DNA of 64,000 nucleotides from Psychrobacillus sp. FSL K6-2836 (GTDB lineage: Bacteria > Bacillota > Bacilli > Bacillales_A > Planococcaceae), in the NCBI RefSeq assembly GCF_038003085.1, contig NZ_JBBOOM010000004.1, positions 1-64,000 on the forward strand, written 5' to 3'. The position numbers and the translations under genes are program-made. Below are positions 1-7,475 of this stretch, piece by piece (the stretch's first letter is position 1; each line of letters starts with the position of its first letter). A model generated the notes under the pieces. It ran no database searches. It was not told where the DNA came from and worked only from the letters and a program-made list of their open reading frames with translations.

Positions 1-1
1 G

Positions 2-29
2 AAATGACTTCCAATGCGGAAGTCATTTT
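2..29 (+). terminator. Rho-independent terminator at the left edge
   Basis: A perfect 11-bp stem (AAATGACTTCC pairing with GGAAGTCATTT) with a five-base AATGC loop is followed by a short T-rich stretch. It probably ends a gene lying left of the window. Confidence 0.7.
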
Positions 30-110
30 AATATGGAGGAAGGGATTTAGTGCGTTTGAGGAGAATACATTCAAGGGCAGGAGTATTAAACGAAAATAGG
101 GGGAGTAGTA

Positions 111-581
111 TTGGAACAAACAATTTTTAATCATATGCAGGTAGTACGAGGGATAACAGAAAAATCTATCCAGCAAATACCCGAGGAACTAGCAGATATT
201 GTTCCAACAGGATTTACGAATAATATTCGCTGGAACTTTGGTCATATTGCGTATATACAGGAAAAACTTCTATTTGGTGTTTCTGGGCAGAAGATGACTC
301 TTCCTGAAGCATATGAAGTTTTTTTTAGTGCAGGTACGAAACCAGCTAATTGGATTGAAACTCCACCTTCACTCACAGCAATTTCAGGTGAACTGATTGC
401 ACAAAAACAACGAATAAGAGATTACCTACCTGGAAATCTTCAGAAAAGATTGCCCGAGCCATTCACTAACAAAGCTGGGATTACTTTTCACACACTCGGA
501 GAAACATTTCTATTTAGTTTCTATCACGAAGCACTACATATGGAATCCATCAAAAGGATTTATAGAGCTATTAAAAACTGA
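111..581 (+). CDS. DinB-like four-helix protein
   Basis: 156 residues resembling the DinB/YfiT superfamily of small putative metal-dependent proteins. The pattern is an N-terminal helix, an IRWNFGHIAYIQE segment around residue 40 with a candidate metal-ligand histidine, and a C-terminal FYHEALHMESIKR segment where the last histidines usually sit. The start is TTG, chosen because an AGGGGGA ribosome site lies about five bases upstream. It is monocistronic, with a terminator at its left side. Substrate and reaction are unknown; family members are often thiol- or stress-linked. The family call is fairly safe, the function open. Confidence 0.72.
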   Translation: MEQTIFNHMQVVRGITEKSIQQIPEELADIVPTGFTNNIRWNFGHIAYIQEKLLFGVSGQKMTLPEAYEVFFSAGTKPANWIETPPSLTAISGELIAQKQRIRDYLPGNLQKRLPEPFTNKAGITFHTLGETFLFSFYHEALHMESIKRIYRAIKN

Positions 582-659
582 AAAGGTCTATTGCAAAAAA
601 TTTTAGGGTAAATTCCACTAATCACAGTATCAATAATAATGGTAACAGGAGGAACTAAA

Positions 660-1064
660 TTGGAATATGTCTTAGATCACGTTGGAATTGCGGTTAGAAA
701 TATTGATGACGCTCTTCCATTTTATCTTAATGTATTAAATGGATTACTAGAGGATCGTTACACAAGTGACACCCCTGGAGTTGAAGTACACGTAGCTGTT
801 GTAAGAACTAATGATAAAGTAATTGAATTACTAGCACCAACCAACAAGAACTCACCAATGGCTCGCTTTATAAAGCAACGAGGAAAAGGTGTACATCATA
901 TTGCCTATCAAGTGGACGATTTAGAGAAAGCAATACTCGAGGCAAGAAATAATGGAATTCGTTTTCTAGAGGAGACACTACGTACTAACAAACGTGGTAG
1001 AAGGCTCATTTATATTAATCCCGTATCAACTGATGGAACTTTAATAGAACTTTGTAGTTATTAA
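660..1064 (+). CDS. VOC-family protein, methylmalonyl-CoA epimerase-like
   Basis: 134 residues with the vicinal-oxygen-chelate fold. It opens with LDHVGIAVRNIDDALPFY, carrying the first metal-ligand histidine, and the second beta-alpha-beta module begins GVHHIAYQVDD. Glutamates in VIELLAP and LIELCSY match the remaining metal ligands. The best resemblance is to methylmalonyl-CoA epimerase, which interconverts the 2R and 2S forms, but no mutase is nearby, so a glyoxalase- or bleomycin-resistance-like role remains possible. The start is a TTG at 660 preceded by a perfect AGGAGG seven bases upstream; an upstream ATG at 639 lies before that site and is unlikely. Confidence 0.7.
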   Translation: MEYVLDHVGIAVRNIDDALPFYLNVLNGLLEDRYTSDTPGVEVHVAVVRTNDKVIELLAPTNKNSPMARFIKQRGKGVHHIAYQVDDLEKAILEARNNGIRFLEETLRTNKRGRRLIYINPVSTDGTLIELCSY

Positions 1065-1133
1065 AACTTAGACAAATTAGAGAGTTAATCCAATAATATT
1101 TACAGTGAATTTGTAATAAAAAGGGGAGAAATT

Positions 1134-1532
1134 ATGAAGTTTTATATTGCATCTAGCTTTAAAAATATAGACATGGTGAGAAATGTAAGTGAAAAATTAA
1201 AGAATAAAGGATATATCCTTGTATATGATTGGACTGTAAATGAAAATGTAACAACTTTGGAAGAGCTAAGGGTGATAGGTGAAAAAGAGAAAACTGCTGT
1301 AATAGAAGCTGATGTGGTTGTAGTTTTATTACCAGCAGGTAAAGGAAGCCATATTGAACTAGGTATCGCTATTGGAAATGGTAAAAAAATATATCTGTAT
1401 TCACCAAACAAAGAAATAGATAATATTGAAACAACGAGTACCTTTTATCATTTACCCGAAATCGAAAAGTGTTTTGGAACATTAGATGAGTTAGTTGAAA
1501 TTATAGACAATACATCACTAAAGCTATCGTAA
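1134..1532 (+). CDS. Nucleoside 2-deoxyribosyltransferase-like protein
   Basis: 132 residues with a Rossmann-like start (MKFYIASSFKN) and the segment ADVVVVLLPAGKGSHIELG, typical of the nucleoside 2-deoxyribosyltransferase/DUF4062-like fold in which a Glu near the GSxxELG turn is the nucleophile. Here that glutamate is the one in SHIELG. Family members swap bases between deoxynucleosides or cleave nucleotides; many relatives in Bacillales are uncharacterised. An AGGGGAG ribosome site lies a few bases before the ATG. It stands alone between small accessory genes. Fold confidence is good, exact reaction unproven. Confidence 0.65.
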   Translation: MKFYIASSFKNIDMVRNVSEKLKNKGYILVYDWTVNENVTTLEELRVIGEKEKTAVIEADVVVVLLPAGKGSHIELGIAIGNGKKIYLYSPNKEIDNIETTSTFYHLPEIEKCFGTLDELVEIIDNTSLKLS

Positions 1533-1644
1533 GCAAGATGGCCCAATATGACAGTCAAGAGTGTTGTTCAACTAAAGGTATAGTATAGTTACATATTTTA
1601 GGAACGATAGGTGTGCAAATTCGTCTTCTATTAAGGGTGATGTT

Positions 1645-2142
1645 CTGAAAAAATGGATAATTATTATACTTTTTTTATTAGCAGTTACATTATTTTTTAT
1701 TTGGAATAAAACCACTTTAATAAATCCACTTGGGATCGTACATTCGTACAAAACGGAATGGGGAATTAAACTTCCAGTACCAGAGAAAAGGGAAGAGGTA
1801 TGGAGGTCTCAAGCAAGTTTCCAGGGAGATGGAGAATGGTTCAATGTTTTTCAATACGCTACCCCAAAAATCTCTATTGTCGATAGTGGCATGATTGCAC
1901 TATCGACAGATAATGTAGATGAGGCTAAAAAGAAAATTGATCACTTTATAACTACTACCATTACAATGTACCAATTCCAGGGAAATGAAGAACAGGTAAA
2001 AGAGGCATTTGCACATTATCCAATTGAACCTCAAATAGGTGATTTTTACTTTTATAAAGAAAAAAATGGTGGGTTTGATTACTTTATTGCTCTATTTAAA
2101 CAAGACGAAAATAAATTGTATACATTTGAGTGGCATCAATAG
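1645..2142 (+). CDS. Membrane-anchored protein of unknown function, probable CTG start
   Basis: An open frame runs back from the stop at 2140-2142 to a stop at 1573. The only plausible start giving a complete protein is CTG at 1645, preceded by AAGGGTGAT; no ATG, GTG or TTG occurs in frame before an internal ATG at 1891. From the CTG the product is 165 residues: a charged LKKW start, one transmembrane segment at about residues 4-20, then a soluble domain rich in aromatic and acidic residues. The alternative is an 83-residue protein from 1891, which would lose the anchor and lacks a good ribosome site. A mutated ATG or TTG is another explanation. I do not recognise the family. Confidence 0.5.
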   Translation: MKKWIIIILFLLAVTLFFIWNKTTLINPLGIVHSYKTEWGIKLPVPEKREEVWRSQASFQGDGEWFNVFQYATPKISIVDSGMIALSTDNVDEAKKKIDHFITTTITMYQFQGNEEQVKEAFAHYPIEPQIGDFYFYKEKNGGFDYFIALFKQDENKLYTFEWHQ

Positions 2143-2236
2143 ATTTCTCAAATGGAAGTATTAAAATAATTTTTCTACTCGACTAATGCAAGTAGGTAAA
2201 GATAATTCGATGAAATTAGGGAGGAAGAGAAAATCT

Positions 2237-2776
2237 ATGAGATTTCCAATATTGGAAACAAAACGACTGAAATTAGTTCAAGTTGAAAAAGAACATACCC
2301 AAAGTTTTTACGACATTATGTCAAGAGACGAAGTGACGAAGTATTATGGAATGGAGAGCTTGAAAAGTATAGAAGATGCTTCAAAAATAGTCGAGTCTTT
2401 CCAAAACACATATGAGAGCAAAAGGGGTATTAGATGGGGAATCGTATTAAGAGAGACAGGGGAGTTTGTTGGGACGTTGGGATTAAACAATCTTATCACT
2501 TGGAGTAAAAAGGCTGAAATTGGTTTTGAGCTGCATCCTTCATATTGGAACAAAGGAATTACGACTGAAGCAGTAAAAGAAGTATTACGATACTCATTTG
2601 AGGATTTAGAAATATTTAGAATAGGTGCCATAACTTATCCACAGAATGAGCCGTCTAAACAATTATTAAAACGGTTGGGTTTTAACGAGGAAGGATTATT
2701 AAGGGGTTACCTCTATCAAAATAATCAGTCTCACAATGCTTTAGTTTTTTCATTGTTAAGAACAGAATGGCAATAA
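2237..2776 (+). CDS. RimJ/RimL-type GNAT N-acetyltransferase
   Basis: 179 residues with the hallmarks of ribosomal-protein-alanine acetyltransferase relatives: N-terminal LETKRLKLVQV, a central GTLGLNN strand, AEIGFELHPSYWNKGITTEA (the acetyl-CoA pyrophosphate loop is WNKGITTEA) and the C-terminal NEPSKQLLKRLGF motif. It would transfer an acetyl group from acetyl-CoA to an amine, the substrate unknown. I prefer the ATG at 2237 because a GGGAGGA site lies just upstream and the family normally begins near FPILETKRL; an upstream ATG at 2186 would precede that site. A weak terminator hairpin follows at 2859. Confidence 0.75.
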   Translation: MRFPILETKRLKLVQVEKEHTQSFYDIMSRDEVTKYYGMESLKSIEDASKIVESFQNTYESKRGIRWGIVLRETGEFVGTLGLNNLITWSKKAEIGFELHPSYWNKGITTEAVKEVLRYSFEDLEIFRIGAITYPQNEPSKQLLKRLGFNEEGLLRGYLYQNNQSHNALVFSLLRTEWQ

Positions 2777-2858
2777 TAAGAGTGAATAGTTGAATTAGGT
2801 TAACATACTGTGGATTAAAGCCATTTGTAGCGGCTAATGAGAACATGCCAAAATGTTG

Positions 2859-2892
2859 TGAAATCAATGTTTTGGGATTTCATATTTTTTAA
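2859..2892 (+). terminator. Probable terminator after the acetyltransferase gene
   Basis: TGAAATC pairs with GATTTCA across a ten-base loop and a run ATTTTTTAAT follows. It lies between two converging genes. Confidence 0.45.
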
Positions 2893-2904
2893 TAGAAAAT
2901 ACAA

Positions 2905-3444
2905 TTATGATCGATACATAAGATTAATCTGCTCGGCAATATATGCTGAATCCAGATGTAAGCCATCTTTTAACCACCACATAATGATGCCGACAATGGA
3001 AGCAGTTTTAATATCAGGATCTACAATGATTTTTCTTCCTATATTCTTAGATTGACTTCTTCGGTTTACTATTAAATCTTTCATCAACAAAAGTAAATGC
3101 TGCTCTACTTGTTCAAACTGTACTAAAGCCAAAATGGAATTCCTTTGTTCAACAAGATAATCCAATAGCTGTATTAAGTGCTCTTTTCGATTCCTATCAA
3201 AAATGGAGTTTAAAGCTTCTATTTTGTCAGTTAACGCTTGTAAAATATCATTTATTAAATGTTCCTTTAATTCATTAATATTCTGATAGTGTAAATAAAA
3301 GGTCGTACGGTTCAATTTTGCTTTCTGTGTTAAAGTTTGAATCGAAATTTGATGGAGTGAGTGGCCTTCTTGTAATAGAGTTAGTAGGGCTTCTTTTAGC
3401 ATTTCCTGCGTACGAATGGCACGAGGATCTTCTTTAAAAGTCAT
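2905..3444 (-). CDS. TetR/AcrR-family transcriptional regulator
   Basis: 179 residues. The N-terminal helix-turn-helix follows the TetR pattern: RTQEMLKEALLTLL, then a recognition region with LNRTTFYLHYQNINEL. The C-terminal part, a mostly helical ligand domain, contains a WWLKDGL segment near the end. It is divergent from the drug-efflux-type MFS gene at 3585, with 140 bp between them holding candidate operators, so it most likely represses that transporter and itself. I place the start at 3444 because AAGGA sits nine bases before it; an upstream ATG at 3453 directly abuts the ribosome site. Family certain, ligand unknown. Confidence 0.85.
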   Translation of the reverse strand: MTFKEDPRAIRTQEMLKEALLTLLQEGHSLHQISIQTLTQKAKLNRTTFYLHYQNINELKEHLINDILQALTDKIEALNSIFDRNRKEHLIQLLDYLVEQRNSILALVQFEQVEQHLLLLMKDLIVNRRSQSKNIGRKIIVDPDIKTASIVGIIMWWLKDGLHLDSAYIAEQINLMYRS

Positions 3445-3471
3445 GTAAATCATTCCTTTTTAATATTATAT

Positions 3472-3556
3472 TGTCTACTAATCGACAGAAATGACCTGAT
3501 TGTATATGGCTGTTATAATTCTTCTGCTATTATATTTTTTAGACACTTTGTCGATA
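3472..3556. promoter_or_regulatory. Divergent promoter region with two candidate TetR operators
   Basis: TGTCTACTAATCGACA at 3472-3487 is an imperfect palindrome with TGTC/GACA ends (6 of 8 pairs match). A related arrangement with the same half-sites in everted order, TAGACA-CTT-TGTCGATA, lies at 3540-3556, close to the start of the transporter gene. Their placement flanking a TetR/MFS divergent pair suggests repressor binding; this is inference from symmetry and position. Confidence 0.4.
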
Positions 3557-3584
3557 ATATATATTATATGGGAAGGAATTTTAT

Positions 3585-4970
3585 ATGCAAAATGAAATGT
3601 CGAGTAGTACTAAAAAATTACTACTTATAATAATGATAACAGGAACCTTTTTTTCTACATTAAATCAAACATTGTTAAACGTTGCACTTAGTGATTTAAT
3701 GGTTGTTTTTGATGTAAATACCGCAACAATTCAATGGTTAGCAACTGGCTTTATGCTTGTAAATGGTGTGTTAGTACCAGTTACAGCTTACTTAATGAAA
3801 CGTTTTTCAACACGTCAGTTATTTATCAGCTCATTGTTATTTTTACTAATCGGCTCTATTATTGCAGCATGTGCGAATAATTTCGGCGTACTATTAACAG
3901 GTAGAATGATTCAAGCAGTGGGTGCTGGAATTATCATCCCTTTAATGATGACTGTAATTGTTTATCTATACCCAGCGGAAAAACGTGGAGCAGTTATGGG
4001 GAATATCGGCTTTGCCATTATTTTTGCACCAGCAATTGCACCAACACTATCAGGGTTTATATTAGAGTATTTATCTTGGCGATGGTTATTTATCATCATG
4101 ATTCCATTCGTAGCAATAATCATCATTCTAGCTAACAAATATTTAGTTAATGTAGCTGAAACGTCAAAAGTAAAGCTCGACGTAGTTAGTGTGATTTATT
4201 CGACTGTTGGCTTTGGACTTGTTCTTTTTGGCTTTAGTAGTGCAGGCAGCCGAGGATGGGATGATTATATCGTCATTACATCAATTGTTGGGGGTTTGCT
4301 CGTAACAATCTTGTTCTGTCATAGACAAATAAAGTCTGCTGAACCTTTATTGAGCTTAAATGTCTTCAAATTTAAAGTATTTACGATGACGACGGTAGTT
4401 AATATTGCAATTACCATTTTAATGTATGCCGATTTAATATTACTGCCAATTTATCTGCAGGATGGACGAGGTTTTACAGCACTTGATGCAGGATTGTTAT
4501 TATTACCGGGTGCCATCATTAATGCAATGCTTTCCCCAGTAACTGGAAAGCTATTCGATAAATTTGGGGCAAAACCTTTGTTCATTCTAGGAACAGGTTT
4601 AATCGCGATATCGATGCTTGCGGTAATTGACTTATCATCAGAAACAACAACAGTATATATTTTAGTTCGTACAATTTTATTGCGTATTGGTTTAGCGTTT
4701 ATTACGATGCCGTTAAACACAGCTGCTTTAAATGCATTACCAAGAGAACTAGCCTCTCATGGGTCTTCGATTAATAACACAATTCGCCAACTAGCTGGAG
4801 CAATTGGTACAGCAGTTATTATGACGATTTATACTATTCAATTATTGAATGTTTCGTTAGAATCTAAGACAGGTTATATTAGTGCCGCGAGTAACACGTA
4901 CTTGTATATGTTTGTTATCTCTATAATTGCGTTCATAATCACATGGTTTACGCCGAAAAAGACGAGTTAA
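3585..4970 (+). CDS. MFS drug:proton antiporter, DHA2 (EmrB/QacA) type
   Basis: 461 residues, almost wholly hydrophobic, with many transmembrane helices. The N-terminal LNQTLLNVALSDLMVVF is the helix-1 signature of the DHA2 family, followed by the TIQWLATGFML segment and the motif-C-like region with GFAIIFAPAIAPTLSGF. It should export cationic drugs or other toxic compounds in exchange for protons at the cytoplasmic membrane. The divergent TetR gene and shared operators suggest substrate-induced derepression. The ribosome site GGAAGGA lies upstream of the ATG, and a strong terminator closes the unit. Length is slightly short for a 14-helix member. Substrate unknown. Confidence 0.85.
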   Translation: MQNEMSSSTKKLLLIIMITGTFFSTLNQTLLNVALSDLMVVFDVNTATIQWLATGFMLVNGVLVPVTAYLMKRFSTRQLFISSLLFLLIGSIIAACANNFGVLLTGRMIQAVGAGIIIPLMMTVIVYLYPAEKRGAVMGNIGFAIIFAPAIAPTLSGFILEYLSWRWLFIIMIPFVAIIIILANKYLVNVAETSKVKLDVVSVIYSTVGFGLVLFGFSSAGSRGWDDYIVITSIVGGLLVTILFCHRQIKSAEPLLSLNVFKFKVFTMTTVVNIAITILMYADLILLPIYLQDGRGFTALDAGLLLLPGAIINAMLSPVTGKLFDKFGAKPLFILGTGLIAISMLAVIDLSSETTTVYILVRTILLRIGLAFITMPLNTAALNALPRELASHGSSINNTIRQLAGAIGTAVIMTIYTIQLLNVSLESKTGYISAASNTYLYMFVISIIAFIITWFTPKKTS

Positions 4971-5012
4971 CTTAAATACGAAAATACTAGTGGCGTTAAT
5001 ATATGGATACAT

Positions 5013-5055
5013 AAAAAGACTTAAGTCCTTACTAATTGGACTTAAGCCTTTTTAT
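5013..5055. terminator. Bidirectional terminator between the MFS and PAP2 genes
   Basis: AAAAAGACTTAAGTCC pairs with GGACTTAAGCCTTTTT (one mismatch) around a nine-base loop, with A and T runs on both sides, fitting use by both convergent genes. Confidence 0.8.
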
Positions 5056-5108
5056 TAGTTTGTGACAGTTTGGTTGATACAGAAATTGAGAGAAAGAAGG
5101 TAGCACAC

Positions 5109-5711
5109 TTATTTGCTAAAATCGTGATTTCCTCTTTTGTACCACCATAAGCAAAGGACAAACCAACTATATCCAAGCAACCAACCAGCTAAAACATCAG
5201 AAGCAAAGTGACGTCCCTCTGTTATTCGAGAGAGCCCTATTAATAAGGCGAATAGAATGGCTGCTATCCAAACGATGATTGAAGCCCTTTTTGAAGTGAC
5301 AGTTCGATTAAATAGATAGGCGATTGTTAATAAAAACAATAAACCATGCATTGCATGTCCAGAGGGAAAACTAAAAGTGGAAAACTGATCTACAATCTCA
5401 GGACGTGGTCTTTCAATTACACGTTTTAAAAATTGATACAAGCCATATCCCACACCAACGGATAAAAATACAAAAACCATCAATTTATAGTTCTGCTCAC
5501 GAATCCAAATAATGAGTAAGACAATTAATGTGACAGCAAATATAAACTTGGTTTCACCTAAATAATGAAACATTGTGATGAATTTGTTTCCATATAATGA
5601 ATCAGAAGTTATTCTGTCGAAAGCTTGTATGAATGGTGTCTCATAGGTCATCCATAAAATACAGAATACAACGAAAGTACAGAAAGCTAAAACATATTGC
5701 AACTTGTTCAT
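5109..5711 (-). CDS. PAP2-family membrane phosphatase (undecaprenyl-PP or lipid phosphatase)
   Basis: 200 residues with several transmembrane helices and the three PAP2 signatures in order: KRVIERPRP near residue 91, PSGHAMH near 117, and SRITEGRHFASDV near 161, giving the Lys/Arg, Ser-Gly-His and Arg-His-Asp catalytic set. Such enzymes hydrolyse phosphate from lipid pyrophosphates at the outer membrane face; BcrC-like members recycle undecaprenyl pyrophosphate and confer some bacitracin resistance. Which lipid is used cannot be told from sequence. Monocistronic and convergent with the MFS gene. Confidence 0.82.
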   Translation of the reverse strand: MNKLQYVLAFCTFVVFCILWMTYETPFIQAFDRITSDSLYGNKFITMFHYLGETKFIFAVTLIVLLIIWIREQNYKLMVFVFLSVGVGYGLYQFLKRVIERPRPEIVDQFSTFSFPSGHAMHGLLFLLTIAYLFNRTVTSKRASIIVWIAAILFALLIGLSRITEGRHFASDVLAGWLLGYSWFVLCLWWYKRGNHDFSK

Positions 5712-6055
5712 ATTACCATCCCTTCTAAAATTATACTTAGGTTTAAATAATGTGAGCAGGTCTCAATAAATAAAGAGAAAATAGAACAAATTATTACTAT
5801 GATGAATATTGGTCTTTTTGTCCTTATATCAAGAAATATATTTTAGTATGGCTAAGCTTTAATTAAAAATACTAATTATGTAATATAGAACATAACTTAG
5901 TGCAGAAATGCTTGCCCTTACAAGTTCCCCTTATAATGTATTTATAAACTATTTATTCAAGAAGGAGAATTGCTCTTTGTTATTGAAATAACTGAGAGTA
6001 GCAACAAGTAGTTTTATGCTATAAAGTACTATACTTTAATATATGTACCAAAAAG
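5712..6055. other. Intergenic stretch with no recognised gene
   Basis: Very A+T-rich. It must contain the divergent promoters of the PAP2 gene and the following small membrane gene. A purine-rich AAGAAGGAGAA near 5960 looks like a ribosome site but is followed by no sustained reading frame. Confidence 0.5.
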
Positions 6056-6244
6056 ATGGAGGTAAGAAAAATAAGGAAAAAGCATATCATAAATCTTATT
6101 GGTTGGATTTTCATTATTTTCCTAACAATAATTAAGTTTAACTTTTCGGAACAATTTTCAATTATTACAACTGGTTTTGGTGGATTAATCTGCATAGTAA
6201 TAGGAGCAGTTTTAGTATTTTATAAGCCAAAGAAGAAAGATTGA
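6056..6244 (+). CDS. Small two-helix membrane protein, unknown function
   Basis: 62 residues: a strongly basic start (MEVRKIRKKH), one hydrophobic segment at about residues 12-27, a short polar linker, a second segment at about 38-55 and a basic tail KPKKKD. Both ends are predicted inside. The ATG overlaps the only GGAGG-like motif, so translation must use a weaker AAAAAG upstream or a rare start just after GGAGG. It precedes the methyltransferase gene by 36 bases and may be cotranscribed. Function unknown. Confidence 0.5.
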   Translation: MEVRKIRKKHIINLIGWIFIIFLTIIKFNFSEQFSIITTGFGGLICIVIGAVLVFYKPKKKD

Positions 6245-6280
6245 AAAGATTTATAGTTTTAATAAAAGGAGATAAATATA

Positions 6281-6916
6281 ATGGAATTTTGGGAATCGAG
6301 TTTTATCGAAAAACAAACTATGTGGGGATTTGAACCTACTGACTCTGCAATCTTAACAAAGGATTTTTTCCTTGAAAAAAATGTTAAGGATATTTTGATA
6401 CCAGGTATTGGGTACGGTAGAAATGCAAAGGTTTTTATTGATAATGGAATAAATGTTACAGGTATTGAGATTTCAGAAACAGCGATTGATTTGGCGAGGC
6501 AAAATGGACTTGATATAAGCATTTTTCATGGTTCTGTAACTGACATGCCTTTTGATAACAAACTCTATGACGGTATATTTTGCCATGCACTTCTCCACTT
6601 ATTGAATAAGCATGAAAGAGAAAAGTTTATTAATGATTGTTATAGTCAGTTAAAGCCAAATGGTTATATGATTTTTACAACTGTTTCAAAAAAAGCCACA
6701 ATGTTTGGTAAGGGAAAACAATTGGATAAAGACTATTTCGAAATAATGGAAGGCGTAAAAATGTATTTTTATGATTCGGACTCCATTAAACGAGATTTTG
6801 GAAAGCACGGACTAGTAGATTTTACAGAAATTGATGAGCCGAATAAAGATATGAAAAACAAACCTTCTATAAACTTTATCGTTGTAAAATGTAAGAAAAG
6901 TTATAAGAATAATTGA
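6281..6916 (+). CDS. Class I SAM-dependent methyltransferase
   Basis: 211 residues with a Rossmann methyltransferase core. Motif I reads ILIPGIGYGRNA, followed by the acidic end of strand 2 in VTGIEIS; the motif IV region is LYDGIFCHALLHLL, and motif VI is PNGYMIFTTVS. The N-terminal FWESSFIEKQTMWGFEP resembles TPMT/TehB-like small-molecule methyltransferases. It should move a methyl group from S-adenosylmethionine to a small acceptor, unknown here. A clear AAAGGAGAT site lies before the ATG. A perfect terminator follows at 6971, possibly shared with the small membrane gene upstream. Confidence 0.78.
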   Translation: MEFWESSFIEKQTMWGFEPTDSAILTKDFFLEKNVKDILIPGIGYGRNAKVFIDNGINVTGIEISETAIDLARQNGLDISIFHGSVTDMPFDNKLYDGIFCHALLHLLNKHEREKFINDCYSQLKPNGYMIFTTVSKKATMFGKGKQLDKDYFEIMEGVKMYFYDSDSIKRDFGKHGLVDFTEIDEPNKDMKNKPSINFIVVKCKKSYKNN

Positions 6917-6970
6917 TAGAAAGGGTATTTCTAGCATATAGAAAGTGGATATTCTAAATGCTGCTCTTTT

Positions 6971-6999
6971 AAAATAGACCATTTCGATGGTCTATTTTT
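6971..6999 (+). terminator. Strong terminator with TTCG tetraloop
   Basis: AAAATAGACCAT pairs perfectly with ATGGTCTATTTT around a TTCG loop and ends in a T run. It closes the methyltransferase unit. Confidence 0.85.
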
Positions 7000-7101
7000 G
7001 TATCCAAAACATCATGAAGAGTTCAAGGTTCCGTTGTTAAATTTACAAAAAATTGCAACTTCTAATTGTGTTGAACGTATTAAAGTAAAGACGGGGATTA
7101 A

Positions 7102-7420
7102 GTGAAATAAACGAACATAAAAAAAGATTGCAATTTTAGTATGAATTGTACTATCTATTTCCGCAGTCTGTTATTTTTCCAAAAGGGTACTTCGTATTCA
7201 GAACCTCAGGAAGCTTTATTTGCATTTGAAAAAGATTTATTGTTAATTTCAGTCTATAAATTAAACGAAGATTCCTTTTCTTCTTCATAAAAAATAAGAA
7301 TAATATCGGAGCTGCATATCTTCAAGAAGGACTACTTGGATAGATGAACATCACTTAGAGGATTTGTGCATTTGGTATTTTGAAAATGAAACTGTGCTAA
7401 GCGAAAATATATACACTTAA
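7102..7420 (+). pseudogene. Decayed gene for a small Bacillus membrane or secreted protein
   Basis: No single frame is open, but three successive frames read as one protein: a hydrophobic start KIAILV then IVLSISAVCYF (with an internal TGA), then GTSYSEPQEALFAFEKDLLLI, then FLFFFIKNKNNIGAAYLQEG, then HHLEDLCIWYFENE before a TAA at 7418. The joins need frameshifts near 7190, 7275 and 7340. This matches my memory of a small Bacillus hypothetical protein family with the same SEPEEALFAIEKD/WYFENE landmarks. The central part between QEG and the HHLEDL segment looks deleted. It is a remnant, not functional. Confidence 0.6.
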
Positions 7421-7475
7421 ACCAACGACCAAACTGGAAATAAATTTTTTTTATTAAAGAAAAAGGAGATCGTGT

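Noticed and set aside
2837-3055. 72-residue plus-strand frame
   Set aside because: It is antisense to the TetR gene over most of its length and lacks a ribosome site.
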